DNA of 64,000 bases from Chloroflexota bacterium (lineage in GTDB: Bacteria > Chloroflexota > Dehalococcoidia > Lucifugimonadales > UBA3495). The DNA lies in the NCBI GenBank assembly GCA_028873965.1, contig JAPPMU010000041.1:51374-115373 (forward strand). The letters run 5' to 3'. The notes beneath the pieces are model-generated. The model searched no databases and was not told where the DNA came from. It was given only the letters and a program-made list of their open reading frames with translations. The translations under genes were made by a program, and so were the position numbers. Position 1 is the first letter of the stretch. Every line of letters starts with the position of its first letter. Shown here one piece after another: positions 25,489 through 33,693 of the stretch.

Positions 25489-26470
25489 CCCTCAACTCCG
25501 AAACTGCGGGTATGCCTGCCAAACCCTGCGCCGACCGAATGCCATCCAGTACCGCCAGCGCTGTAACGTGCGTGGCCGCCGCGACGACGGCCATCAGATT
25601 GGCATCGGCGGAACTCTCACCCGTGGCCACGCAGAACATCGTGTCGCCGTCGCTGGGCGTGTGGCAAGGGCGAATCGTCAACGCCATCCCGTCGTGGCAG
25701 GCGGACGCCACGAAATTAGCCTGCATCTTGTCCAGCTTCGCGTCCGTCGCCACGACACCGATGGTGGTGTTCGCCAAAGGAGATGAACCCATGGACGGCT
25801 CTTCGGTCAACATAAACTGCACCGGATCCGCCATCGTTCCGCCCTTGCCGCGAGGTCCGGCAACCAGGCTACCGTCGCGATGATCGAATATACCGCCCCA
25901 CGCGTTGACCGCCACCGTCGCGCCTACAGACACTCCATCCGGCAGTACGCAGCACGCGGACCCGATACCTCCCTTCATCGCGCCATCCATCCCGTGAGCC
26001 TTGGCAACCGTCGCTCCGGTTCCGGCCCCAACGGATCCCACCACCATCCTGGCGTCGTCAGACGCGCCGCAAGCCGCATAGCCCGCCGCTCCGTCAGGAC
26101 GCACGTCCGACCGGCCCACACCCAGGTCGTACAGTATCGCCGCCGGGACGATGGGCACGGGACCATGCGGCGCGGCAAAGCCGATGCCCCGCTCTTCCAG
26201 CCATTGCTGCACTCCGGAAGCCGCAGCCAAACCGAAAGCACTGCCTCCGCTGAGCAATACGGCATGAACCTGATTGACCCGTCGGATCGGATCCAGCAAA
26301 TCGGTCTCCCGCGTTCCCGGCGACCCGCCGCGCACCGCCACGCCGCCCACGGCGCCTTCCGTCGTGAGGATCACCGTACACCCGGTCGCTGCCTCTGTGT
26401 TCGTCCAGTGCCCCACCGACACACCCGGCACGTCAACGATGGAGCCGAAATGTTCCCCGCGTGCGATCAC
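25475..26470 (-). CDS. P1 family peptidase (DmpA-like)
   Basis: The 331-residue protein shows the P1/S58 N-terminal nucleophile family pattern: IVDVPGVSVGHWTNTEAATG, GGVAVRGGSPGTRETDLL, VHAVLLSGGSAFGLAAASGV, and NTTIGVVATDA with the region where self-cleavage exposes the nucleophile. Members are aminopeptidases or amidases that cleave beta- or D-aminoacyl substrates. It overlaps the DUF2520 gene by 14 bases and the SbcD gene by 4. Confidence 0.9.
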   Translation of the reverse strand: MIARGEHFGSIVDVPGVSVGHWTNTEAATGCTVILTTEGAVGGVAVRGGSPGTRETDLLDPIRRVNQVHAVLLSGGSAFGLAAASGVQQWLEERGIGFAAPHGPVPIVPAAILYDLGVGRSDVRPDGAAGYAACGASDDARMVVGSVGAGTGATVAKAHGMDGAMKGGIGSACCVLPDGVSVGATVAVNAWGGIFDHRDGSLVAGPRGKGGTMADPVQFMLTEEPSMGSSPLANTTIGVVATDAKLDKMQANFVASACHDGMALTIRPCHTPSDGDTMFCVATGESSADANLMAVVAAATHVTALAVLDGIRSAQGLAGIPAVSELRDGQA

Positions 26471-27720
26471 TGGTCAGAGCCTGTCCCCACCGACGAAAGC
26501 AGTTCCTCGGCCCGCTCCAGCAGATGGTCCCGTCTCTCCGCGCTGAATCCGCGGCTCTCCAGGTACAGTCGCAGCGCCGTCAACGGTTGGAGGTCGGACG
26601 GTTCCACCGAGATGCGCCGGCGCTCGGCGTCGGTAACCTCTCGGGAAATGCTCGCCACGTAGTGCGCCGCCGACAAAGACGGACGTAAATCAGAGTCCCT
26701 CAGCTTCGCGGACTGTTCGGAGGACAACTTGACCCGCAAGCGCACGATAGACCCGGCCACCTTATGCCGGGCAATCGCGCGGGTAACGAACGCGGCCGGA
26801 TTTTGCTCAACCTCCGGCACCGCAGCGTCCACGGTGACAAACGGGCGCGCCGCGATTTTCTGGAACTGGAAATCGGTGACCCTTTGACCCTGGGCAGCCT
26901 TGGGATCGACGTCCACCACGCAGAATCCCTTCTCGTCCGATTCCTCCGAAAAGTCCACCCGCTGCACGCTGCCCGAATACGCCACGGCTGGCCCGTCCTC
27001 GCCGGCCGGCCGCAGCACCTGGTGCTTGTGTATGTGCCCCAGCGCCACGTATTCCAGTTCCGGACGCTGCACCGCGCTCACGTTGAGCACGTGGTCGTTG
27101 CCCAGCATCATCGAACGCTCCGATCCCACCGTGGCCCCGTTCACCGTGACGTGCCCGGCCAATATCGCCGGTACGTCCGGGTCGATACCCTGCGCGCGAC
27201 CGGCTATGGCCAGCGTCATCCGGCGTTCGGTTTCCGCCCGGATCTCCTCGATGCTGAGCCCCCGCGACTCCTCGCGGGCCAGCATTGCTCCCCGAGAAGG
27301 CCATGGCACCGCCAAGACTTGCAACGGCCCGGCTCTGGTCGGAACCGCGTAAGTTTGCAGGCTGGCCCCTACGTGCACGTTGGGCACCTGCAACGTGGAA
27401 AATATTTCCACCGCGTGGGCTCGCCCGGTCGCCGCCGGCAGGTCGTGATTACCGGGCAGCAAAAACGTCGCAATTCCGCCGCCCGAGAGCTTGAGCAACC
27501 GGCGGGCGAACTCCCGCTGGTGGGTCTGCGTTGGATCCCGCCCTTTGTACGCGTCGCCGGCCAATACCACAACGTCAACCCCATCGGCCAGAGCGAATTC
27601 CACCAACTCGTCCAGCGCATCCAGGAAATCCCCCAGCCGCGTGGATAGCCCAGTGTTCGGGTCGGTGCGGCCGTAGTTCTCCACGCCGATGTGCAGATCC
27701 GAGAAATGCAGGATTCTCAT
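26467..27720 (-). CDS. sbcD: SbcD-like exonuclease subunit (metallophosphoesterase)
   Basis: Start set at ATG 27720 (MRILHFSDLHIGVENYG); the track adds three residues. The 417-residue protein has the calcineurin-like nuclease motifs FSDLHIG, VLAGDAYKG, LLPGNHDLP, AGHVTVNG and ALGHIHKHQ. SbcD is the Mre11-type nuclease that works with the SbcC ATPase on DNA ends and hairpins. No sbcC lies next to it; downstream are a peptidase and pantothenate genes. The C-terminal part (about 290-417) is longer than a minimal SbcD and less conserved. Confidence 0.85.
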   Translation of the reverse strand: MRILHFSDLHIGVENYGRTDPNTGLSTRLGDFLDALDELVEFALADGVDVVVLAGDAYKGRDPTQTHQREFARRLLKLSGGGIATFLLPGNHDLPAATGRAHAVEIFSTLQVPNVHVGASLQTYAVPTRAGPLQVLAVPWPSRGAMLAREESRGLSIEEIRAETERRMTLAIAGRAQGIDPDVPAILAGHVTVNGATVGSERSMMLGNDHVLNVSAVQRPELEYVALGHIHKHQVLRPAGEDGPAVAYSGSVQRVDFSEESDEKGFCVVDVDPKAAQGQRVTDFQFQKIAARPFVTVDAAVPEVEQNPAAFVTRAIARHKVAGSIVRLRVKLSSEQSAKLRDSDLRPSLSAAHYVASISREVTDAERRRISVEPSDLQPLTALRLYLESRGFSAERRDHLLERAEELLSSVGTGSDQ

Positions 27721-27789
27721 CGCTAGCATCCAAGCCGGCCGAGATTGCTTGACTCGGGTCGCGGCGGCAGCCGCCGCGTGATCTCCGAG

Positions 27790-28563
27790 TTACGCCCGGA
27801 TCTCCTCCAGAAATCGCCCGGCGCTCTGCCGCACGAAGTCCTGGATATTCACCGACATCAGCCGCACCCCGCGCTCGGCGAACTCACGGAACCGGCCCAC
27901 GTTGTCCACCGTCATTCCCGCGCCGGCGACGCCGATGACCTTGCCCTCCGCCAGCGTCCCGTCGATCACCTGCGAAATCGCCGCGTCCACTTCCGCTTGC
28001 GGCGGCATCCCCATGGCTTGCGTCAAGTCGCTGCTGCCCACCAGGATCGCGTCGACCCCATCCACGGCGGCGATCTCACGCACGTTGCCCACCGCCTCCG
28101 GCGTTTCGACCATGCAGATGACCAGGGTTTCCCGGTTCGCTGCCTCGTAGTATTCGGCCGGCGGCAGCCCGCTTCCCAACCGGTTGGTGCGCCCGCCCGT
28201 GGAGCTGCTCCGGTCGCCCATGGGATAGTAATGCGACGCCCGCGCCACCGCTTCGGCTTCCTCCCGGTTGTTGATGTGCGGGACGATCAAGCCTTGCGCG
28301 CCTCGATCCAGGAAACGCAATAGCGTGGAGGGTTCAGCATTGGGAACCCGCACCACCGGCGTGATGTCGTGCAGTTCGGCGGCGCGGATCATGTTCTCCG
28401 ACTCCGAGTCGTTGGATGACCCATGCTCGCAGTCGATCCACGCCCAATCGAAGCCCAGCACTCCGTACATCTCGACCACAATCGGAGCGTAGAAATTTAC
28501 GCTGCCCCCAACCGCGATTTCGCCTGCGAGCAGTTTGGCTTTGGCTCGGTTCGTCCTGACCAT
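27790..28563 (-). CDS. HpcH/HpaI aldolase family protein
   Basis: I start at 28563 (MVRTNRAKAKLLAGEIAVGG); the longer track ORF reads into the RNase P RNA. The 257-residue protein has FDWAWIDCEHGSSND (metal and substrate region), VVRVPNAEPSTLLRFLDRGAQGLIVPHI and VDAILVGSSDLTQAMG, typical of class II pyruvate aldolases such as 2-keto-3-deoxy-acid aldolase. It would cleave a hydroxy-keto acid into pyruvate and an aldehyde. Its gene starts about 65 bases after the rnpB 3' end. Confidence 0.9.
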   Translation of the reverse strand: MVRTNRAKAKLLAGEIAVGGSVNFYAPIVVEMYGVLGFDWAWIDCEHGSSNDSESENMIRAAELHDITPVVRVPNAEPSTLLRFLDRGAQGLIVPHINNREEAEAVARASHYYPMGDRSSSTGGRTNRLGSGLPPAEYYEAANRETLVICMVETPEAVGNVREIAAVDGVDAILVGSSDLTQAMGMPPQAEVDAAISQVIDGTLAEGKVIGVAGAGMTVDNVGRFREFAERGVRLMSVNIQDFVRQSAGRFLEEIRA

Positions 28564-28627
28564 ATCGTTCTCCGTTGTCTGGTGGGATCGGGCGTTGTCC
28601 CGCTCGCGGGGGATTGCGGTGCGAGGG

Positions 28628-29084
28628 TGGAGAATGCCGGCCGGCCTGTAAGCCGGGTTCTGTATCCGCCCCCGTCGCGTGGGCAGGGACAGGACGGTGA
28701 CCATCTATCTAGCCCCGATGCAGTATAACCCGCATCGCCCCGTGAGACGGGGCAGCGTTGCCGCTGGGGTCAAGCGGCCAACCCGGGGACGGGCCGGACA
28801 CCCATGGTCCCTCTATTTGGCCTTGCTCCAGGTGGGGTTTGGCCGCCGGTGCGTCACCACACGCGGCCGGACGCTCTTACCGTCCGATTTCACCCTTGCC
28901 GGCGCGCCGAAGACGTGCCGGCGGTATGTTTCTGTGCCACTTTCCGTCCCCGACTCGGTTTCCCGCGCCGGAGCCTGGGCGTTACCCAGCACCCCGTCCG
29001 GTGGAGCCCGGACTTTCCTCCCCGAGACAATAGCCATTTCTGACCATCGCTCGCGGCGGCCACCCGGCCGGTCCGGCTTTCTCC
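28628..29084 (-). ncRNA. rnpB: RNase P RNA, bacterial class A
   Basis: Read on the minus strand, the RNA opens with GGAGAAAGCCGG, continues with the universally conserved GAGGAAAGTCCGGGCTCC near its 5' end and ends with ACCCGGCTTACAGGCCGG, pairing back to form P1. Conserved internal elements include AGATAGATGGTCACC near the 3' side. Length of about 455 nt is a little longer than the E. coli RNA. It is the catalytic RNA that matures tRNA 5' ends. Boundaries are set by pairing of GGAGAA with TTCTCC and are good to a few bases. Confidence 0.93.
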
Positions 29085-29091
29085 TGATGCG

Positions 29092-29120
29092 AGGCTAGCA
29101 CGGGCATTTAGGGGGGTCAA
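29092..29120 (-). promoter_or_regulatory. Sigma70-type promoter of rnpB
   Basis: On the minus strand TTGACC (29115-29120) is separated by exactly 17 bases from TAGCCT (29092-29097), preceded by TGC as an extended -10. The predicted start falls at the 5' end of the RNase P RNA. Confidence 0.6.
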
Positions 29121-29164
29121 GCAACCACATTCCCAGCCAGGGCCTGTGCCAACTCCTTTCTCAT

Positions 29165-29236
29165 CCGCTCATGGTGAGCCTGTCGAACCATCCGCCGATT
29201 GCAAAGGGCAGCCTTCGACAAGCTCAGGATGAGCGG
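29165..29236. repeat. Imperfect inverted repeat element
   Basis: CCGCTCATGGTGAGCCTGTC at 29165 and the arm ending at 29236 (its complement reads CCGCTCATCCTGAGCTTGTC) form a 23-bp inverted repeat with three mismatches around a 26-bp centre. Sequences of this type recur widely in bacterial intergenic DNA and are probably non-autonomous mobile remnants. Confidence 0.7.
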
Positions 29237-29399
29237 AAAAGGTTTGAGGGGTGACTTTGTACAGGCCGTGATTCCCAGATCATCCCGATGCGTCGTTGCG
29301 GTCCCTCACCTGATGCTTTGGCGGCAATCTCGTTCCCGGATGGTTCGTCGTACGATGAGTGCCGCGCAAAACAACCTGGAATTTCGGCCCAGGGCTGGC

Positions 29400-29525
29400 A
29401 GAGACGGTGAAAATCCCCGGACCGGGCAGAACTAGCGAATTCTGGTGACGCAAAACGTTCCGTCTCCTGGAAAGGGGGTCCTTATCACCTGAAACCGGGC
29501 CTCTGTAGCCTTACTGCGGAGGCCC
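29400..29525 (+). ncRNA. Candidate structured RNA of unknown class
   Basis: Several nested helices can be seen. GAGACGG (29401) pairs with CCGTCTC (29460-29466); inside lies CAGAA/TTCTG. GGTGA (29406) can alternatively pair with TCACC (29485), with AATCCCC opposite GGGGGTCC. The segment ends in a 12-bp hairpin GGGCCTCTGTAG-CCTTA-CTGCGGAGGCCC (29497-29525, two G-U pairs), followed by ATTTATTA. No known family was recognised. The whole gap 29085-29606 holds only the rnpB promoter, the inverted repeat and this region. Confidence 0.4.
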
Positions 29526-29606
29526 ATTTATTAGGCTATCATGGGGTAGGGTTGCCGTAATACCCTGTTGTAATCGCAATTTCTCAGTAGCGCGGAGATC
29601 AGGTCC

Positions 29607-29996
29607 ATGACGACTATCACAATCCGCGAACAAGCGCGGACAATCTTCGACGATGCCAGAGCGATGCACCACCAGTCCCTGGAGCGGCTTGATGCTGGAG
29701 ACCTCCGCGACGCTGCAGAAAAAGCCTGGTGTGCGACTAAGCGCGCTACCGACGCGCTGATACTGGCGAGAACTGGCGAAAAAATTGAAACGTCGTCCGG
29801 CACCACGCAGGAATTGGTCAGACTTGTTAGAACCGACCGGGATTTACGGCCACTGCGCGGCAAGTACTTCGACCGGCAATCGGCTTTGCATGAAGCCTGT
29901 TTTTACTTGGGAGCATGCGATCCCGAGGATGACGAAAAACTCATCCGAGAAACCGCTCAGTATCTAAACGATGCTGAAAGGTTGGCGTTTTTGTAA
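29607..29996 (+). CDS. HEPN-like domain protein
   Basis: The 129-residue all-helical product has DAAEKAWCATKRATDALILA, the helix pattern of HEPN/PaREP1-type proteins, and RQSALHE at 90-96, an R-x4-H motif like that of HEPN ribonucleases. HEPN proteins are often toxins or RNA-cleaving effectors. No nucleotidyltransferase (MNT) partner lies next to it. It starts at ATG 29607, 80 bases after the structured region, and is separated from the downstream oxidase by 136 bases. Confidence 0.6.
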   Translation: MTTITIREQARTIFDDARAMHHQSLERLDAGDLRDAAEKAWCATKRATDALILARTGEKIETSSGTTQELVRLVRTDRDLRPLRGKYFDRQSALHEACFYLGACDPEDDEKLIRETAQYLNDAERLAFL

Positions 29997-30132
29997 TGGC
30001 GCCCACCGCGCTCGGCTCATCGGTACGGGATCTTGGGGAGGTTTGTGCGGAAATGCAAGCGTTTTGCACGTGACTAGTATAATGGCGCACCACACCCCTT
30101 CCCGTTTCCAACCCAGCCTTGAGGTAGTAACC

Positions 30133-31245
30133 ATGGCCACGGAACCCGTCAACATTTTCGAGTACGAACAGATCGCCAAAGAGCGCATTGAGCAGGGACA
30201 CTACGACTTCATCGCCGGCGGAGCCACCGACGAAATCACCATCCGCCGCACCCGCGCCGTGTTCGATTCCATAATGTTGCGCCCCCGCATGATGGTGGAC
30301 GTCGAAGACCGGTCCCTGTCCACCACGGTGCTGGGTCAGGATATTGCTCTCCCGGTCATGCTCGATCCCGCCGGCAACCACAGCGCCGCTCATCCGGAGG
30401 CGGAGATCGCCACGGTCGAAGCAGCCGGCGAGATGGGCACCGTCATGGTGCTCAGCTCCCACGCCTCCCGCACCCTGGAGGACGTCGCCGCGTCGGCATC
30501 CGGACCGTTGTGGTTCCAGCAGTACTTCTTCAAGGACCGCGGCCTGACCCTGGAAATGGCCGCCCGGGCGGAGGAGGCTGGCTACTCCGCCATCTGCATG
30601 ACCCTGGACGCCAAGATCAAGCCCAAGCGCGAGCGCAACATCCGCAACGACTACGTCGGCGCCGAGTCGCCCAACTACGCCCAATTGGACCTGGGCACCC
30701 ACACCTGGAAGTTCGCCGCAGACGCCCCGGCCGGTCCCAGCGACATCCGGGACGTGGCCTCCACCTGGGACGACCTCGAATGGTTCGCGTCCAACATCCG
30801 GCTCCCGGTTGTCGTCAAGGGCATCATGGCCGGCGAGGATGGCCGCCTGTCCGCCGAAAACGGTGCGAAAGCCGTGATCGTCTCCAACCACGGCGGCCGC
30901 TATTTGGACACTACCCCAGCCACCATCGAAGTGCTGCCCGAGGTGGTCAACGCCGTTGACGGCAACGCCGAGGTTTACCTGGACGGCGGCATCCGTCGCG
31001 GCACCGACATCTTCAAGGCCGTCGCCCTGGGCGCCCGGGCAGTGTTGATCGGCCGTCCGTTGTTCTGGGGGCTGGCCGTTGACGGCTCACCGGGCGTCGC
31101 CGCCGTCCTCGAATTGCTCCGCGACGAGCTGGACGCCACCATGGGCATGTGCGGCTGTCCCACTGTCGAAAGCATCAGCTCGGCAACCATCGATACGGTC
31201 TCGCCCCTGCTGGCCGCATTCCCGTCTCCGGCAGATTTCAGGTAG
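30133..31245 (+). CDS. FMN-dependent alpha-hydroxy-acid oxidising enzyme
   Basis: Start at ATG 30133 (MATEPVNIFEYEQIAKERI) with GAGG 9 bases upstream and a TATAAT at 30078-30083; the track start is too early. The 370-residue TIM barrel has IAGGATDEITIRR, LRPRMMVDV, LPVMLDPAGNHSAAHPEAE, the catalytic His/Arg motif SNHGGRYLD (about 257-265), YLDGGIRRGTDIFKAVALGA and IGRPLFWGLA. It would oxidise a 2-hydroxy acid to the 2-keto acid using FMN. The following ThDP enzyme could act on that keto acid. Confidence 0.9.
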   Translation: MATEPVNIFEYEQIAKERIEQGHYDFIAGGATDEITIRRTRAVFDSIMLRPRMMVDVEDRSLSTTVLGQDIALPVMLDPAGNHSAAHPEAEIATVEAAGEMGTVMVLSSHASRTLEDVAASASGPLWFQQYFFKDRGLTLEMAARAEEAGYSAICMTLDAKIKPKRERNIRNDYVGAESPNYAQLDLGTHTWKFAADAPAGPSDIRDVASTWDDLEWFASNIRLPVVVKGIMAGEDGRLSAENGAKAVIVSNHGGRYLDTTPATIEVLPEVVNAVDGNAEVYLDGGIRRGTDIFKAVALGARAVLIGRPLFWGLAVDGSPGVAAVLELLRDELDATMGMCGCPTVESISSATIDTVSPLLAAFPSPADFR

Positions 31246-31272
31246 CAGCGCCCCGTTTGAGAGGAAATTGAA

Positions 31273-32979
31273 ATGCACAACCATGCCCCGGTGGAGAGCG
31301 TCGCGGAGGCTTACCTGGAACTGCTGTCCTCCCGCGGGATAGACTACTTCTTCGGCAACGGCGGCACGGATTTCGCGCCGATAATCGAGGCCTACGCCAA
31401 GCGGCAGGTGCAAGAACTGCCCGTGCCTCGTCCCATCCCGGTGCCCCACGAGGTCACCGCGGTGAGCATGGCTCACGGTTACACCATGATCACCGGGCGT
31501 CCCCAGGTGGTGATGGTACACACCGTTCCCGGCACCGCCAACGCCATCGGGGGCATCGTCAACGCCGCCCGCTCCAACGTGCCCATGCTCTTCAGCGCCG
31601 GCCGCACGCCCATCACCGAAGGTGACGCCCGAGGCTCTCGCGACGGCAGCATCCACTGGGCACAGGAGTCCTTCGACCAGGCGGCCATGGTGCGCGAGTG
31701 GGTCAAGTGGGACTACGAGCTGCGACACGGCGCCGACCTAGAAAATCTGGTGGACCGGGCTTTCGCCATCGCCGAGAGCCCGCCCGCTGGGCCGGTGTAC
31801 CTGACCCTGCCCCGGGAGGTGCTGGCCGAGGAGATCGAGGGCCTGTCATATCGCGATGCTTCCCGGCAACAGAAGTCCGGCGACCGGCTGCCTACTCCGG
31901 AAGCCATCGGGCAGGCCGCCCGCGCGCTGGCCGGAGCGCGCAATCCCATCCTGGTCACTCGCGGCGGCGGCAAGGATCCCCGGGCGGTCGCGCCGCTGGT
32001 GGAGCTGGCCGAATCGCTGGGCATGGCGGTGTTCGAGTCTGGCGCGCTGTACGCCAACTTCCCCAAAGACCACCCCCTGTACGCCGGCTCGGACGTCGGG
32101 CCAGCCCTGGCCGACGCGGACGCGGTGGTGGTGCTGGAAGCCGACGTGCCGTGGACGCCCAAGCGACATCAGCCAACTGACAACAGCGTGGTAATTGGCA
32201 TCGGCGATGATCCGCTCTTTTCGACCTATCCGGTGCGCGGGTTCCAGGTGGACCTGAACCTCGCCGGCACGCCCCGATTGGTCCTCCAGGCATTGCTGGA
32301 TGCGGTGCGCGAGATCGGCGTGGACGCGGGCGCAGCGGAGAAACGTACTACTGAGTGGGCGAGTCGCAACGACGCGATGCGCGCCGGTTGGCTGCGGCAG
32401 GCCAATGCCGCCAGCGATCAGACACCCATCAGCAAATCGTGGTTCACCAAGTGCCTGTCCGACGTGCTCGACGACGACACCATCGTATTGAACGAACTGG
32501 GCATCAACGCGGTGCAAATCGACATCAGGAAGCCGGGAAGCTTTTTCGGCGTGCCGGTGTCCGGCGGTCTCGGTTGGGGGATTGGCGCGGCGCTCGGCGC
32601 CAAACTGGCCGACCCGGACCAAACCGTGATCTGTTGCGTCGGCGACGGGTCGTACATCTTCGGTTCCGGCACTGCCGGGCACATCGTGTCCGATGCCCAG
32701 GGTCTGCCCATCCTGACCATCGTATGGAACAACGGCATCTGGAATGCCGTGCAGAGCGCGACCCGAGGCACCTACGCGGACGGCTACGCGGTGCAGACCA
32801 ACAACTTCGCAGTCACGACGCTCTCCCAGTCCTTTCAGTACGAGCTGATCTGCCAGGCGGCCGGCGGCTACGGAGAGCGGGTCGAGGATCCCGCGGAGGT
32901 GCCGGCGGCGCTGGAACGCGCCCTGAACGCCGTCCGCCACGAGAAGCGCCAGGCCCTGCTCAACATAATCGGGCAGTAG
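31273..32979 (+). CDS. Thiamine diphosphate-binding decarboxylase/synthase-like protein
   Basis: The 568-residue protein has the three-domain ThDP architecture: an N-terminal Pyr domain with the catalytic Glu in VPHEVTAVSMAHGY (about 55-68), a central domain, and a C-terminal PP domain with GDGSYIFGSGTAGHI and WNNGIW as the Mg/ThDP motif. It resembles acetolactate synthase-like and benzoylformate decarboxylase-like enzymes. It follows the hydroxy-acid oxidase by 27 bases, suggesting a two-step route from 2-hydroxy acid to 2-keto acid to decarboxylated or condensed product. AGAGG lies before the start. Confidence 0.88.
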   Translation: MHNHAPVESVAEAYLELLSSRGIDYFFGNGGTDFAPIIEAYAKRQVQELPVPRPIPVPHEVTAVSMAHGYTMITGRPQVVMVHTVPGTANAIGGIVNAARSNVPMLFSAGRTPITEGDARGSRDGSIHWAQESFDQAAMVREWVKWDYELRHGADLENLVDRAFAIAESPPAGPVYLTLPREVLAEEIEGLSYRDASRQQKSGDRLPTPEAIGQAARALAGARNPILVTRGGGKDPRAVAPLVELAESLGMAVFESGALYANFPKDHPLYAGSDVGPALADADAVVVLEADVPWTPKRHQPTDNSVVIGIGDDPLFSTYPVRGFQVDLNLAGTPRLVLQALLDAVREIGVDAGAAEKRTTEWASRNDAMRAGWLRQANAASDQTPISKSWFTKCLSDVLDDDTIVLNELGINAVQIDIRKPGSFFGVPVSGGLGWGIGAALGAKLADPDQTVICCVGDGSYIFGSGTAGHIVSDAQGLPILTIVWNNGIWNAVQSATRGTYADGYAVQTNNFAVTTLSQSFQYELICQAAGGYGERVEDPAEVPAALERALNAVRHEKRQALLNIIGQ

Positions 32980-33002
32980 GCGGAGCCGCTCGCGCCTTCC
33001 CC

Positions 33003-33139
33003 CTCACGCGTACCCAGTTTCACACGAACTGTCATTGCGAGCGAAGCGCGGCAATCTCGTTACTGGAGGAGCCATTCTTCGTGTGACGAGATCGCCGCGT
33101 CGCTCAGCTCCTCACGGTGACAAACTGGGTACGCGTGAG
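33003..33139. repeat. Palindromic mobile-like element, copy 1
   Basis: Terminal inverted repeats CTCACGCGTACCCAGTTT and AAACTGGGTACGCGTGAG are perfect over 18 bp and enclose a second pair, GAGCGAAGCGCGGCAATCTCG against CGAGATCGCCGCGTCGCTCAGCTC. There is no ORF. The same element occurs at 33151, 59394 and 63316. Confidence 0.85.
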
Positions 33140-33150
33140 CGCCTGCCCCG

Positions 33151-33282
33151 CACGCGTACCCAGTTTCACAAACCCGCCATTGCGAGCGAAGCGCGGCAAT
33201 CTCGTTGCTGGAGCAGCCGTTCTTCGTGTGACGAGATCGCCGCGTCGCTCCGCTCCTCGCGATGACAAACTGGGTACGCGTG
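33151..33282. repeat. Palindromic mobile-like element, copy 2
   Basis: This copy is 11 bases from copy 1 in the same orientation, with the same termini (CACGCGTACCCAGTTT and AAACTGGGTACGCGTG) and a near-identical centre. Confidence 0.85.
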
Positions 33283-33693
33283 AGCACCTGTAACTGTTCA
33301 GGGTCCGCGGAGAAACACGTCGTTCCTGCGAAAGCAGGAACCCAGAACATCCACGCGCCGGCAATCGCGAGCATAGAAGGATTTCCTGGATACCGGCTTC
33401 CGCCGGTAAGACGGCTTTGGCGTTAGGCGGCCACCTCAAACGTGAGCAGTTACGAGCGCCTGCCCCACGTTGACGCCGTCGCGGATGCTGGGTATCATTC
33501 GTCGCCGTATGTGCAGCGCGGGCTCCGGATTCACTTGAACGCCTTGCCGACCACTCCGGGTTGAGTGGTGGGCGGGTGCGTCATGCGCCGGGTGAGCAAC
33601 TAGCCTCCTATTTCGCTGCGTTCGCGTTTCCCGTCTTCCCCAGAATATCAGGGCGTCTGACGACGTCTCCTCACGAATGATGGTGAAACGCAC
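33283..33693. other. Non-coding stretch with short palindromes
   Basis: It holds the palindrome TTCCTGCGAAAGCAGGAA (33323-33340) and a weaker ACCGGCTTCCGCCGGT hairpin near 33386. The minus-strand ORF 33436-33693 (85 aa) has a protein-like last third but no start signal or recognisable family, so it is not called. The upstream region of the ABC transporter gene begins within the last 100 bases; no clear promoter was found. Confidence 0.6.

Noticed and set aside
28564-28704. N-terminal extension of the HpaI aldolase in the track
   Set aside because: It overlaps the 3' end of the RNase P RNA and has no aldolase character.
29400-29525. Cobalamin riboswitch (GGTGAAAATCC on plus strand, CAGGAGAC on minus strand)
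   Set aside because: The fragments are on opposite strands and the rest of the conserved core is missing; the downstream gene has no B12 link.
33003-33282. Insertion sequence
   Set aside because: The elements have terminal inverted repeats but no transposase ORF; they are called repeats only.
33436-33693. Possible 85-aa minus-strand gene
   Set aside because: No ribosome site, no family; only the last 30 residues look protein-like. Could be a relic but not supported.
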